Assembly (NCBI RefSeq): GCF_025399895.1
Contig: NZ_JAODUA010000001.1
Span: 372,001-436,000 of the forward strand
Source of the DNA: Streptomyces sp. ASQP_92
GTDB lineage: Bacteria > Actinomycetota > Actinomycetes > Streptomycetales > Streptomycetaceae
Length of the DNA: 64,000 nucleotides
Reading direction: 5' to 3'
The notes under the pieces are model-generated. The model was given only the letters and a program-made list of their open reading frames with translations. It was not told the origin of the DNA and did no database searches. Shown here piece by piece: positions 47,225-57,012 of the stretch; position 1 is the first letter of the stretch; the number at the start of each line of letters is the position of its first letter. Both the position numbers and the translations under genes were made by a program.

Positions 47225-47851
47225 ATGAGCACAGCGTCCGCCGCCGCCCCCCGCACCGGATCGGTCCTCGCCGACCTGCTGCCCTCCCCCAAGCTCTCGG
47301 CTTCGCTCGAGCAGGGAGGTGCCCCCACTCGCATCAAGGACATCGCGCTGGTCGTCGGCGGCGCCGCGCTCACCGGACTCGCCGCCCAGATCGCCGTGCC
47401 GGTCCCCGGCTCGCCCGTCCCGGTCACCGGGCAGACCTTCGCCGCACTGCTCGTCGGGGCGGGCCTCGGCGCGGGCCGCGGCTTCCTCTCGCTCGCGCTC
47501 TACGCCCTGGTCGGCATGGCCGGGATGCCGTGGTTCGCGAACGGCACCTCCGGTGCGGGCGGCGCCTCGTTCGGCTATGTGCTCGGCATGATGCTCGCCT
47601 CCACCGTGGTCGGCGCGCTCGCCCGTCGCGGGGCCGACCGCTCGGTGCTGGGCACCGCGGGCACGATGGTGCTCGGCTCCGCGATCATCTACGCGGTGGG
47701 CGTGCCCTACCTCGCCGCCTCCACCGGCATGTCCCTGACCGCGGCGGTCGCCGCGGGCCTGACCCCCTTCCTCCTGGGCGACGCCCTCAAGGCGGCGCTG
47801 GCGATGGGGCTGCTGCCCGCCGCGTGGAAGCTGGCCGGCCGCCGCGGCTGA
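47225..47851 (+). CDS. bioY: BioY biotin transporter substrate-binding subunit
   Basis: About 208 aa, six TM helices. BioY signatures: IAVPVPGSPVPVTGQTFAAL, GRGFLSLALYALVGMAGMPWFA and GASFGYVLGMMLAS. It is the S-component of the ECF biotin uptake system; the energising EcfA and EcfT genes are not adjacent. ATG 47225 has GGAG 5 nt upstream; a GTG at 47180 is an in-frame alternative right after a TAACGT box. It is followed by a strong terminator, so it is a single-gene transcript. Confidence 0.9.
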   Translation: MSTASAAAPRTGSVLADLLPSPKLSASLEQGGAPTRIKDIALVVGGAALTGLAAQIAVPVPGSPVPVTGQTFAALLVGAGLGAGRGFLSLALYALVGMAGMPWFANGTSGAGGASFGYVLGMMLASTVVGALARRGADRSVLGTAGTMVLGSAIIYAVGVPYLAASTGMSLTAAVAAGLTPFLLGDALKAALAMGLLPAAWKLAGRRG

Positions 47852-47871
47852 CCCCGGCACGCACCACAGCC

Positions 47872-47897
47872 AAGGGCCCGGCTCGCGCCGGGCCCTT
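47872..47897 (+). terminator. terminator after bioY
   Basis: AAGGGCCCGGC / GCCGGGCCCTT, perfect 11-bp stem with TCGC loop, 20 nt after the bioY stop. Confidence 0.85.
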
Positions 47898-48055
47898 CGC
47901 GTTACGCCCGCTCTGAGCAGGAAGGATTCTCCGTCACTCGAACTGGTGAACGTCCCCGCTGGGTACGGCGGCGGGGCCCGCGCTCCCGCCATGCTCCTGC
48001 CCGGGCCCGCCCACCGGGCGTGGCCCGACACCAGCGACGAGGGAGGAACGCCGGC

Positions 48056-48667
48056 ATGAGCGCCGACCCCATCACCGAGCCGGTGAACGAGGCACAGGAC
48101 CCCATCGACCTGTTGATCGAGTTCGAGAAGGCTTCCAAGGAGCCGATTCGGGCCGAGTGCGTCGAGGGAATGGTGATGGTGCCGCCTCAGCGCGACCACA
48201 ACCACAACCGCGCGGCTTACAAGTTGTGCGTTCAGCTCACCATGGCCGGGCTGGAACACGCCGGCATCGGCAACGGCTACCGCACCGGCGTGACCGCCGA
48301 GAAGACGCTGAGCCTGCTCGTCCCCGACTTCTACGTCATGCGGCGTGAGCCGAGCGACCTGGACGAGGCGTACCGCAGGACCAACCGGGGCTGGTATCCC
48401 ATCGAGCTGCTGCACCTCGCCGGAGAGGTCACGTCGACCAACCACGAGACGGACACCGGCCCCAAATACCGCAGTTACGCCGCCGCCGGGGTGCCGCTGT
48501 ACGTGATCGTGCACCGTTACGAGCGCAAGGTCTACGTCCACTCCGAGCCGGTGCCGGACAAGAAGCAGCCCCTCAACAGCCACTATCGGACGACGACGGT
48601 CACCGAACTCGGCGGTACGTTCCCGCTCCCCGCGCCGTACCCGGTCCTGGACACCTCGGTCCTGTAG
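48056..48667 (+). CDS. Uma2 family protein (DUF820), PD-(D/E)XK nuclease-like
   Basis: About 203 aa. Uma2 family: ECVEGMVMVPPQRDHNHNR near the start, the Asp of LLVPDFYVMR (about 90-100) and Glu in LLHLAGEVTSTNHETD followed by KYRSYAAAGVPLYVIV. These form a PD-(D/E)XK-like site; the family is common in cyanobacteria and actinobacteria and has no proven role. GGGAGG lies about 9 nt before the ATG. It stands alone between bioY and a surface-protein gene. Confidence 0.82.
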   Translation: MSADPITEPVNEAQDPIDLLIEFEKASKEPIRAECVEGMVMVPPQRDHNHNRAAYKLCVQLTMAGLEHAGIGNGYRTGVTAEKTLSLLVPDFYVMRREPSDLDEAYRRTNRGWYPIELLHLAGEVTSTNHETDTGPKYRSYAAAGVPLYVIVHRYERKVYVHSEPVPDKKQPLNSHYRTTTVTELGGTFPLPAPYPVLDTSVL

Positions 48668-48724
48668 TTCCCCTTCCGTCCGGGGCCGAACTCCCTTGCC
48701 GGGACGGCGCGTTCGGAGCTTCGT

Positions 48725-49516
48725 TCAGCGCCCGGCCGTCCGGCCTCGGCCCCTGGCCGTCCACCACAGGCCCGCGCCCCCGGCGAACAGGAACAGGACG
48801 CCGGCCGCGGTGAGCGGGAGGACTCCGTCGTCGGCGCCCGTCTTCGGGAGCTGGGGCGGCGCGGAGGGTGAGGACGGGGCCGGGCTCGTCGCGGACGCGC
48901 TCGGGGAGGGAGAGGCCGTGCCCGAGGGCGGGGCCGCGGGGAGGTTGTCGGTGCCGAGCAGCAGCGGGGTGTCGGGTGCGTTCGGCGTCGGCCTGGTCGT
49001 ACCGAACGGCACCGGGCCCTGCTGCCACAGCACCTTGTCGCTCCTGCCCTGGGTCACCGGCAGACAGATCTTGCCGGTCTTCGTCAGGTCGTAGGTGGCC
49101 GAGACGGTGTACGACCTCGACCGGCCGGGTGCCAGATCGGGGATCGCGCAGCCGAAGCCGCTGTTGGTGATCGGCGGTCGCTTGGCGCTCGGGAGCGGCG
49201 CGCAGCCCCGCACCCCGGTGATCTTCATGCCGTCCAGGCCGAGCACGGTCAGAGTGACCGGACCCGTCGCCCGGCTGCCGTGGTTGGCGACGGTCGCGGT
49301 GAACGTGGTGCGGTGCGTCGTGTTGTTCACCTTGATCGTCGACGGCAGTTCGGTGGAGATCCTCAGGCCCGCCGGAGCGCTCGGCCCCGGGGTGCCGCCC
49401 TGACTGCTGCCCGGTGTCGGATCGGCGGCCAGAGCCGTTCCCGCGCCGAACGGAACCATCAGCAGTGCGGCGAATACCGGAGCGAATAGAGATCCTTTGA
49501 TTTTTCGAACACGCAT
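48725..49516 (-). CDS. LPKTG-anchored surface protein
   Basis: About 263 aa. Signal peptide (RVRKIKGSLFAPVFAALLMV, cut after ALA near 30), a single beta-sandwich DUF11-like or CARDB-like domain (about 50-175, NNTTHRTTFTATVANHGSRA), a Pro/Ser/Thr-rich spacer, then LPKTG (about 222-226), a hydrophobic helix and a basic tail. This is a sortase sorting signal that links the protein to peptidoglycan. The long spacer lets the domain reach through the wall. Divergent from a Ser/Thr kinase gene. Function unknown. Confidence 0.87.
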   Translation of the reverse strand: MRVRKIKGSLFAPVFAALLMVPFGAGTALAADPTPGSSQGGTPGPSAPAGLRISTELPSTIKVNNTTHRTTFTATVANHGSRATGPVTLTVLGLDGMKITGVRGCAPLPSAKRPPITNSGFGCAIPDLAPGRSRSYTVSATYDLTKTGKICLPVTQGRSDKVLWQQGPVPFGTTRPTPNAPDTPLLLGTDNLPAAPPSGTASPSPSASATSPAPSSPSAPPQLPKTGADDGVLPLTAAGVLFLFAGGAGLWWTARGRGRTAGR

Positions 49517-49544
49517 TTCCCGTCCCCCTCACCCGTGGTGGGTG

Positions 49545-49560
49545 CTTCTGTGCACAGAAG
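49545..49560. promoter_or_regulatory. perfect 16-bp palindrome in divergent promoter region
   Basis: CTTCTGTGCACAGAAG lies 29 bp upstream of the LPKTG-protein start and 92 bp upstream of the kinase start. A strict dyad of this length in 135 bp is a likely operator; the regulator is unknown. Confidence 0.6.
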
Positions 49561-49651
49561 GGTCCCACAAGATTGACCGGAATTATGCTGTGATGGTGTC
49601 ACCGTCATGAATCAGTCCAGGTCACAGTAGGTGCTGAGGGGGTGGGTGGTC

Positions 49652-51292
49652 ATGCCGGGTACGCGGGGGCTATTGATCGCCGGGCGGTACCGCCTGGACG
49701 AAACAATTGGCCAGGGAGGAATGGGGCGGGTGTGGCGCGCGGCGGACGAGATACTCGACCGCCAGGTCGCCGTAAAAGAAATGCGCATCGATGAACTCGA
49801 CGCCGAGGACAGCCGAATTCGCCGCGAGCGCTCCCTGCGCGAGGCCCGCGCCACCGCCCGGATCGACCACCCCAACGTGGTGCGCGTCTACGACGTGGTG
49901 GCCGAGGAGAGCGACCGGCTGTGGATCGTGATGGAGCTCGTCGAATCCCGCTCCCTGGAGAAGCTCCTCGTGGAGGACGGGCCCGTGACCCCGCGCGAGG
50001 CCGCCCGGATCGGCGTCGGTCTCGCCGCGGCCCTCGTGGAGGTGCACGCGGTGGGCGTGCTGCACCGCGACATCAAACCCGGCAATGTGCTGCTCGGCCC
50101 GGGCGGCCGGGTCGTCCTCACCGACTTCGGCATCGCCGCCATCCAGGACGCGGCGGCCCTCACCGTGGTCGGGATGCTGGTCGGCTCGCCGGACTACATG
50201 GCGCCCGAGCGCGTCACCGGCAGACCCCAGGGCCCCGCCTCCGACGTCTGGTCGCTCGGCGCCACCCTGTGCGCGGCCGTCGGCGGGCACTCCCCCTTCT
50301 CCCGGGCGTCCACCCTCGCCACCCTGCACGCGGTGCTGTACGAGGAGCCCGAACTTCCGCACGCGGCGGGCCTCTTGGCCCCGCTCCTGGAGCGGCTCCT
50401 GGTCAAGGACCCGGACCTGCGGCCGGGGCTCGACGAGATCGCCGCCCGGCTGATGCCGATCGCCGCGCCCCCGACCATGCCGGCCCCGGGGCCGGCGCTC
50501 CATCCGCCCACCCTCCGGGTGTACGGCGACCCGGCGCCCTGGCCGGGGCGCCCCGGACCCCAACTGCCGCCCCCGCCACGGGAGTTGCCCCACGCGCAGG
50601 CCCCGGCCCAGCACCAGCACCAGGCCCAGCCCCGGCCTCCCGAACCCGAACCCGCACCCGCACCCGCACCCGACGAGTCCGGCAGGGCCGCCCCCCGCCG
50701 GCGGGGGATCCGGCGCTGGATGCTGATCGCGGCCGTCACGGCGGTGGCCGCCGCCGTGGCCGCCGTGCTGATCGCCACCACCGCGGACCGGGGCGGTGGC
50801 GCCGCGAGCGGGTCCGGCGGTCCGGTGACGCCCACCGTCGAGGGCACCTCGCGGCCGCCCACGGCCACGCCCCCGCCCGGCTCACGCGACGAGACGGGCT
50901 TCGCCTGGATCCCGCCCGAGGGCTGGACCCGTACCGCCAAGAGCCCGTCCAACGTCCACTACCACGCCCCGGGCGGAAAACAGGAGATCGCCGCCTCGTA
51001 CGCACTCGTACGCGGCGGCGATCTCATGACCCAGTGGCAGGAAGCCGAGGCGGGCTCGCACGACGTGCCCGGCTACCGGAAGATCCGTCTTGAGCGGACC
51101 ATCTTCCACGAGCGGCCGGCCATCGTCTGGGACTACGCCTTCACCCAGAACGGCGTCTCCTGGAAGGCCCGCCAGCTCGGCTTCGACGAGGGCGGCAAGT
51201 CCTACCAGGTCAACACCTGGTACCAGGGGGACACGGAGACCGCCGCCCTCGGCGCCTATGACGCGGTGACGTCGTCCTTCACTCCGCTGTAG
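49652..51292 (+). CDS. Ser/Thr protein kinase, PknB type
   Basis: About 546 aa. Complete kinase domain (about 13-280): GQGGMGRV loop, K42 in AVKEM, HRDIKPGN catalytic loop, DFGIA, SPDYMAPE. A Pro/Gln/His-rich linker and one TM helix (about 354-378, RRWMLIAAVTAVAAAVAAVL) lead to an extracellular domain of about 150 residues (FAWIPPEGWTRTAKSP..., ending SSFTPL) that resembles the lipoprotein-like sensor of other Streptomyces kinases. No PASTA repeats, so the signal is not muropeptide in the usual way. The stop lies 37 bp inside the convergent permease gene. Confidence 0.9.
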   Translation: MPGTRGLLIAGRYRLDETIGQGGMGRVWRAADEILDRQVAVKEMRIDELDAEDSRIRRERSLREARATARIDHPNVVRVYDVVAEESDRLWIVMELVESRSLEKLLVEDGPVTPREAARIGVGLAAALVEVHAVGVLHRDIKPGNVLLGPGGRVVLTDFGIAAIQDAAALTVVGMLVGSPDYMAPERVTGRPQGPASDVWSLGATLCAAVGGHSPFSRASTLATLHAVLYEEPELPHAAGLLAPLLERLLVKDPDLRPGLDEIAARLMPIAAPPTMPAPGPALHPPTLRVYGDPAPWPGRPGPQLPPPPRELPHAQAPAQHQHQAQPRPPEPEPAPAPAPDESGRAAPRRRGIRRWMLIAAVTAVAAAVAAVLIATTADRGGGAASGSGGPVTPTVEGTSRPPTATPPPGSRDETGFAWIPPEGWTRTAKSPSNVHYHAPGGKQEIAASYALVRGGDLMTQWQEAEAGSHDVPGYRKIRLERTIFHERPAIVWDYAFTQNGVSWKARQLGFDEGGKSYQVNTWYQGDTETAALGAYDAVTSSFTPL

Positions 51293-52725
51293 GCGGCGGC
51301 GCGGCCCGCGAGCACCTTCTCCTTGACCACGGCGATCACGATGACGATCGCCGCGACGAGCAGCGAGAGCAGCACCTGCTCGCGCCCCGAGTCGTCGAAC
51401 AGCATGTAGACGAGGACGAAGGAGATCATCCCGATCGTCAGCCACGTGAGGTAGGGGAAGCCCCACATCTTCACGGTCAGCTTCTCCGGCTGCTCGCGCA
51501 GGATGATGCCGCGCATCCGGAGCTGGGTGAAGCAGATCACCAGCCACACGAACAGGGCGACCGCGCCCGAGGAGTTCAGGAGGAAGGCGAAGACGGTGTC
51601 GGGCCACTTGTAGTTGAAGAAGACCGCCACGAAGCCGAACACGACCGAGGACAGGATCGCGACCTGCGGCACACCGCGCTTGTTGGTCCGGGCGAAGGAC
51701 TTCGGGGCGTCGCCGCGCTCACCGAGCGAGAACGCCATCCGGGAAGCCGTGTACAGGCCGGAGTTGAGGCAGGAGAGCACCGCCGTCAGGACGATCACGT
51801 TCATGATCTGGTCGGCGTGCGGAATGCCGATCGTCTTGAGGGCCGCCACATAGGAGCCGTCCGCGACGATCGAGGGGTCGCTCCACTTCAGGAGGGTCAG
51901 CACGATGAAGATCGAGCCGAGGTAGAAGACCGCGATCCGCCAGATCACGCTGTTGGTGGCCTTCGTCACGGCGCGGCGCGGGTCCTCGGACTCGCCCGCG
52001 GCCAGGGTGACGATCTCGGAGCCCATGAAGGAGAACACGACCATCAGCACACCGGTGAGGATCGCCCCGTAGCCCTTGGGGAAGAACCCTCCGGCGTCCG
52101 TGAGGTGCGCGAAGCCCTCGCCCGGGTTGTCGGAGCCCGGCAGCACGCCGAACACCGCGAGCAGGCCGATGATCACGAAGCCGCCGATGGCGACGACCTT
52201 GATCCCGGCGAACCAGAACTCGAACTCGCCGTACGAGGACACCGAGGCCAGGTTGGTGGCGGTCAGGACCACCATCACTATGAGCGCCCAGCCCCACTGC
52301 GGGACCCCCGGCACCCAGTCGTGCAGGATCTTGGCGCCGGCCGTGCCCTCGACCGCGAGCACCACGACCCAGAAGAACCAGTAGAGCCAGCCGATGGAGA
52401 ACCCGGCCCAGCGGCCGAGCGCCCGGTCCGCGTACGCCGAGAACGAGCCCGACGACGGGCGGGCCGCCGCCATCTCGCCCAGCATCCGCATGACGAACAC
52501 GACCATCACGCCGACGAGGGCGTACGAGAGCAGAATCGCGGGGCCGGCCGCGGCGATGCCGGAGCCGGAGCCCACGAACAGGCCGGCGCCGATCACACCA
52601 CCGATGGCGATCATGGACAGATGACGGTTCTTGAGACCGGCCTTGAGGCCGCTGTCGGGCACCTGCGCATCACCGGGTTCACCGGGCAGGCGGTCTTCCT
52701 TCGCAAGGGACGGCTGCGAGGTCAT
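51256..52725 (-). CDS. amino-acid permease, APC family (third)
   Basis: About 489 aa, 12 TM helices, GABA permease/AAT subgroup: GGVIGAGLFVGSGSG in TM1, ARPSSGSFSAYADRALGRW, SYGEFEFWFAGIKVVAIGGF, LNSGLYTASRMAFSL. AAGGAAG lies 6 nt before the ATG at 52725. Its 3' end overlaps the kinase gene by 37 bp in the opposite strand, so the two genes share antisense sequence. It differs more from the tandem pair at 44037-46965 than those differ from each other. Substrate unknown. Confidence 0.88.
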   Translation of the reverse strand: MTSQPSLAKEDRLPGEPGDAQVPDSGLKAGLKNRHLSMIAIGGVIGAGLFVGSGSGIAAAGPAILLSYALVGVMVVFVMRMLGEMAAARPSSGSFSAYADRALGRWAGFSIGWLYWFFWVVVLAVEGTAGAKILHDWVPGVPQWGWALIVMVVLTATNLASVSSYGEFEFWFAGIKVVAIGGFVIIGLLAVFGVLPGSDNPGEGFAHLTDAGGFFPKGYGAILTGVLMVVFSFMGSEIVTLAAGESEDPRRAVTKATNSVIWRIAVFYLGSIFIVLTLLKWSDPSIVADGSYVAALKTIGIPHADQIMNVIVLTAVLSCLNSGLYTASRMAFSLGERGDAPKSFARTNKRGVPQVAILSSVVFGFVAVFFNYKWPDTVFAFLLNSSGAVALFVWLVICFTQLRMRGIILREQPEKLTVKMWGFPYLTWLTIGMISFVLVYMLFDDSGREQVLLSLLVAAIVIVIAVVKEKVLAGRAAAYSGVKDDVTAS

Positions 52726-52851
52726 GAACGCTTCCTTACGTCTTCGGAGCACTCGGGTTACGAGCCCGGGTATTCAAACCTGGTCCGCTTCGGGACGGAA
52801 GGCCTGAATCCGGATCGTTAGACAGGACCAACGACAGGGACCAAAGCCCTG

Positions 52852-53015
52852 GGGGCCTGTGTCCGCACCCTGCCCGGGCCCGCGGCGTTTGGCACGCACG
52901 CTCGCCGCGTTGCCGAAATGCCCTAGTAGCTCCGCTACGAGGGCCTTCCGGCGCCTTGCGATCGCACGCACCAAACGCCGCGGTCTGATCCGGACCGGGT
53001 ACGGACACAGGCCCC
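52852..53015 (-). ncRNA. 164-nt long-hairpin element, candidate structured RNA
   Basis: Read on the minus strand it folds into one hairpin of about 66 bp: GGGGCCTGTGTCCG pairs with its exact complement at the ends (53015-53002 with 52865-52852), CGCGGCGTTTGG with CCAAACGCCGCG (52982-52971 with 52892-52881), then TGCGTGCG with four G-U pairs, GCCGGAA, GCCCT and GTAGC closing a GGA loop (52933-52931). The seven non-Watson-Crick positions in the helices are all G-U on this strand and all A-C on the other. It lies between the permease (minus) and rpiB (plus), about 130 nt upstream of the permease start. A 66-aa frame (52774-52974) crosses it. From memory, similar sequences occur elsewhere in Streptomyces. 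It could be an RNA, a long leader or a palindromic mobile repeat. Confidence 0.6.
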
Positions 53016-53061
53016 ACCCCGCTCAGCCCTGCCCACCCCCGCGCATGCCACACTCGGGTAC

Positions 53062-53550
<489 letters not shown>

Positions 53551-53559
53551 CCCCGGCCC

Positions 53560-54369
53560 ATGCCCGAGGGTCACACCATCCACCGCCTGGCCGCCGACCA
53601 CGATCTGATGTTCGGCGGCCGGCCGCTGCGCGCGACCAGCCCCCAGGGCAAGTTCTCGGACGGCGCGGCCCTGGTCGACGGCCAGGTCCTGGAGGGCGCC
53701 GAAGCCCACGGCAAGCACCTCTTCCTCGGCTTCGGGCCCTCGGGCTGGATCCACATCCACCTCGGCCTGTTCGGCAAGTACGCCCTGGGCGAGGCGCCCG
53801 CCCCGCCGCCCACCGACACCGTACGGCTGCGGCTCCTGAACGACACCGCCTACGCCGATCTGCGCGGGCCGACCACCTGCGCGCTGATCACCGACGGCGA
53901 GAAGCGGGCCATACACGACCGGCTCGGGCCCGACCCGCTGCGGCCCGCCGACACCGGCGACAAGGCCTGGCAGCGGATCTCCAGGAGCCGCACCACCATC
54001 GCCGCCCTGCTCATGGACCAGAAGGTCATCGCGGGCGTCGGCAACGTCTACCGCGCCGAGGTCCTCTTCCGGCACGGCGTCGACCCCTACCGCCCCGGCA
54101 AGGACCTCTCCCGCGCGACCTGGGACGCGATCTGGGCGGACCTGGGGGCGCTGATGCGCGAGGGCGTACGGCTGGGCCGCATCGACACCGTCCGCCCCGA
54201 GCACACCCCCGAGGCGATGGGCCGGCCGCCGCGCGTCGACGACCACGGCGGCGAGGTGTACGTCTACCGCCGCGCCCACCAGGGCTGCCACATCTGTGGC
54301 GGCGAGATCCGCACCGCCGACCTCGCCGCCCGCAATCTGTTCTGGTGCCCCGGCTGTCAGAAGCCGTGA
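53560..54369 (+). CDS. Fpg/Nei family DNA glycosylase
   Basis: About 269 aa. Base-excision DNA glycosylase with AP lyase activity. The N-terminal Pro2-Glu3 (PEGHTIHRLA), Lys in HGKHLF, the H2TH region (QKVIAGVGNVYRAEVLF) and a zinc finger CHIC ... CPGC at the C-terminus are all present. The PEGHT start and the length put it nearer to the actinobacterial Nei group than to MutM. It follows rpiB closely and overlaps the convergent acetyltransferase gene by 13 bp. Confidence 0.91.
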   Translation: MPEGHTIHRLAADHDLMFGGRPLRATSPQGKFSDGAALVDGQVLEGAEAHGKHLFLGFGPSGWIHIHLGLFGKYALGEAPAPPPTDTVRLRLLNDTAYADLRGPTTCALITDGEKRAIHDRLGPDPLRPADTGDKAWQRISRSRTTIAALLMDQKVIAGVGNVYRAEVLFRHGVDPYRPGKDLSRATWDAIWADLGALMREGVRLGRIDTVRPEHTPEAMGRPPRVDDHGGEVYVYRRAHQGCHICGGEIRTADLAARNLFWCPGCQKP

Positions 54370-55580
54370 GGCAGCCAGGGCGCGAGCACGCCGGCGAACG
54401 CCGTCGAGGCCTCGGCCAGGGCGCCCCGGCGCAGCTCGCGCACCCGGCCCGCCTGCGCCAGTGAGGCCAGGGTGACGCCGCCGAGGTAGGCGGCGCCCAA
54501 CTCCCGTACGGACAGGGCCAGTTCGGCCGGGTCATCGGTGCGGACGCAGGAGGCGCCCTTGGTGTCGCCGGTCAGCCGCCAGCGGCCCGCGTTCCACGGA
54601 CAGAAGGCGTCCTCCACCTCGATGACCACATCCACGGGCGCGGTGTACGTACGGGCCTCCAGGGCCGCGCCCACCTCCACCAGACGGACGTGCATCGAGT
54701 CCCGCAGCCGCAGCCCGCAGCGGCGCACATCGGAGACGAGGTGCTGGAAGAGGTCGTCGACCGGACGGCTCCTCACCTTCAGCGTGTTCGTCAGATCCAG
54801 GCCGAACAGATAGCGCCACAGCGCCGCGGCGGCCGCCGGATCCACCGCCTCCAGGTCCTGGAGCGTCACCGTGCCGTTGGGGCCCGTCGGCTCCGAGGCC
54901 ATCGCGGTCCGGTAGCGGGCGTAGCCCACCAGCGCTCCGTCCCGCTCGGCGAGGACGCACTGCAACGGCGAGGCGCCGTCGCGGTAGGCCTCCGGGTCGA
55001 GCGTGGTGAACCGGTCCCAGCTTGGCTGCCGGGCCAGCATGCCGGGGCGCCCCGGCACCAGACGCGCGTACAACTCCTCGCACGCCGCGAGCGAGTCCGC
55101 CGTCCTCACGTACCGCAGCCGCACCTCGTCGGTGCCCGGCGGCACATCGAGCCGCACCCGGGTCGTGTCTATCTCCGCGGACAGCGTCATCGTGCCGATG
55201 CCGTAGCCGAACCGTCCGTAGATGGCCGGCTCGGACGCGGTCAGGACGGCGAGCGCCTCGCCCCGCTCCCGCACATCGTCCAGCTGGCGCCGCATCATCG
55301 AGGTCAGAACGCCGCGGCGGCGATGGGTGCCCATGACGCCGACCCCCGTCACGCCCGCGGCCGGCACCACGGCCCCGCCGGGGACGCTCAACCGGAACGG
55401 GAAGACGCTGGTGCCGGCCACGCACTGGTCGCCGTCCCACACGGCGATCGTCCGCCCGGGGTCGATCAGCTCCCGCCACACGGCCACTTCCTCGGGGGCG
55501 TCAGAAACGCCACCGAACGCCACCACCAGGGCCGCATACCACGTGTCCCACTCGGCCGGATCCAGAACCCGAAACTCCAT
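54357..55580 (-). CDS. Eis-like GNAT N-acetyltransferase
   Basis: About 407 aa. Two GNAT-like domains then an SCP2-like sterol-carrier fold, the layout of the Eis family. The acetyl-CoA loop GVGVMGTHRRRGVLTSMMRRQ is near residue 80-100, YGRFGYGIGTM follows, and the C-terminal carboxylate of the family falls at the HGF end. M. tuberculosis Eis acetylates aminoglycosides and host proteins (known); the substrate here is unknown. ATG 55580 fits the AAGG ribosome site better than ATG 55586. Its 3' end overlaps the DNA glycosylase gene by 13 bp. Confidence 0.86.
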   Translation of the reverse strand: MEFRVLDPAEWDTWYAALVVAFGGVSDAPEEVAVWRELIDPGRTIAVWDGDQCVAGTSVFPFRLSVPGGAVVPAAGVTGVGVMGTHRRRGVLTSMMRRQLDDVRERGEALAVLTASEPAIYGRFGYGIGTMTLSAEIDTTRVRLDVPPGTDEVRLRYVRTADSLAACEELYARLVPGRPGMLARQPSWDRFTTLDPEAYRDGASPLQCVLAERDGALVGYARYRTAMASEPTGPNGTVTLQDLEAVDPAAAAALWRYLFGLDLTNTLKVRSRPVDDLFQHLVSDVRRCGLRLRDSMHVRLVEVGAALEARTYTAPVDVVIEVEDAFCPWNAGRWRLTGDTKGASCVRTDDPAELALSVRELGAAYLGGVTLASLAQAGRVRELRRGALAEASTAFAGVLAPWLPHGF

Positions 55581-55704
55581 CGTCATGGGCCTTACCTAAA
55601 CAGGGAGTACGCCGTCCGAGCGACCCGGTTTCCATCGGGGCGCCCGTTCCGGGCGCCGGGGGTCACCTGCGCGCGGCGCCACCGGCTGGATAGGGTCCTC
55701 GGCA

Positions 55705-56850
55705 ATGGCACGTGCGATGAGAGCGGACTCGTTCACCGCCCGGTGGCGCAAGGCGCTGCACCGGGTCCGCAACGCGGTGCGCAGATCCGGCGTCGACTAC
55801 TTCCGCGGCGACGGCTCCGACTGGGTCGCGCTGGCCGCCCTGCTCCTCACCGTTCCCGCCATCACCTGCGGCACCCTCCTCGCGCCGCTCTGGTGCGCCC
55901 CCTCCGCCCTGGTCCTGCCGATCGTGGCGGGCGGGCTCCTGCTGCGCCCCGCCAACCTCCTCGGCCTGTACGCGGCCGCCGCGACCGCGCTGATCGTGGA
56001 ATCGGTACGGCTCGGCCCCTACACCGCGGGGCCCTCCCGGGTCACCCCCGGCACCGTCCTGGTGGTGGCGGCCTGCGGACTCTTCGGGCTGCTCATCGCA
56101 CAGTTCCGGGCCCGGGTCGGGGTGCCCTGGCGGCGCGGCGGCACCATGCTCTTCGACCTGCGCGAACGCATCCGCGTCCAGAGCGCGCTGCCGCCGCTGC
56201 CCCGGGGCTGGCACCGCGAGATGGCGCTGCGGCCCGCCGGCGGCCAGTCCTTCTCCGGCGACTTCGTCGTGGCCGCCCGCACCGGCGGCGGCCGCACCCT
56301 GGAGATCGTCCTGACCGACGTCTCCGGCAAGGGCATGGACGCGGGCTCGCGCGCCCTGCTGCTCTCCGGCGCCTTCGGCGGCCTCCTCGGCTCGCTGCCC
56401 CCGCACGCCTTCCTGCCCGCCGCCAACGGCTACCTCCTCCGCCAGGACTGGGACGAGGGCTTCGCCACCGCCATCCACCTCGTCCTCGACCTCGACTCCG
56501 GCGACTACGAACTCCTCTCCGCCGGGCACCCCCCGGCCCTGCAACTCCACGCGGGCTCCGGCCGCTGGCAGGAGCAGGCCGCCGAAGGCCCCCTGCTCGG
56601 GGTCTACGACGGCGCCGAATTCCACCCGGCCAAGGGCTCGCTGGCTCCCGGCGACGTCCTGATGCTCTTCACCGACGGCCTCGTGGAGACCTCGGAGCGC
56701 GACATCGGCGAAGGCATCGACCGCCTGACCGGCGAGGCCGACCGCTATGTCACCACGGGCTTCGGCGGGGCGGCCTGGCACTTGATCGAAGCGGTCGCCA
56801 AGGACGTCAACGACGACCGCGCCCTCCTGCTGATCAGGCGCGACGCCTGA
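55705..56850 (+). CDS. SpoIIE/RsbU-type PP2C Ser phosphatase with TM helices
   Basis: About 381 aa. A basic N-terminus and three to four TM helices (about 38-140) precede a PP2C-like SpoIIE domain (about 165-380). Metal-binding aspartates lie in [26 protein letters not shown] and the final NDDRALLLI. Such proteins dephosphorylate anti-sigma antagonists in partner-switching. No anti-sigma or STAS gene is adjacent. TAGGGT lies 8 nt before the ATG with no ribosome site, so it may be leaderless. Confidence 0.88.
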   Translation: MARAMRADSFTARWRKALHRVRNAVRRSGVDYFRGDGSDWVALAALLLTVPAITCGTLLAPLWCAPSALVLPIVAGGLLLRPANLLGLYAAAATALIVESVRLGPYTAGPSRVTPGTVLVVAACGLFGLLIAQFRARVGVPWRRGGTMLFDLRERIRVQSALPPLPRGWHREMALRPAGGQSFSGDFVVAARTGGGRTLEIVLTDVSGKGMDAGSRALLLSGAFGGLLGSLPPHAFLPAANGYLLRQDWDEGFATAIHLVLDLDSGDYELLSAGHPPALQLHAGSGRWQEQAAEGPLLGVYDGAEFHPAKGSLAPGDVLMLFTDGLVETSERDIGEGIDRLTGEADRYVTTGFGGAAWHLIEAVAKDVNDDRALLLIRRDA

Positions 56851-57012
56851 GCCCCGCGCCGACCCGGCCCCGGGGGAGGGCCGGGCTCCGGTGGTGGGGC
56901 CAGCCCCACCCTTGATCCACCGGCGGCCGCCATGGCCCCCACCCCACCCCGCTCCCTAGGTTCGAAGGGTCGGCGCGAACGCGTCGGCCGGAGCGAGCGA
57001 AGGGCAGGGGCC

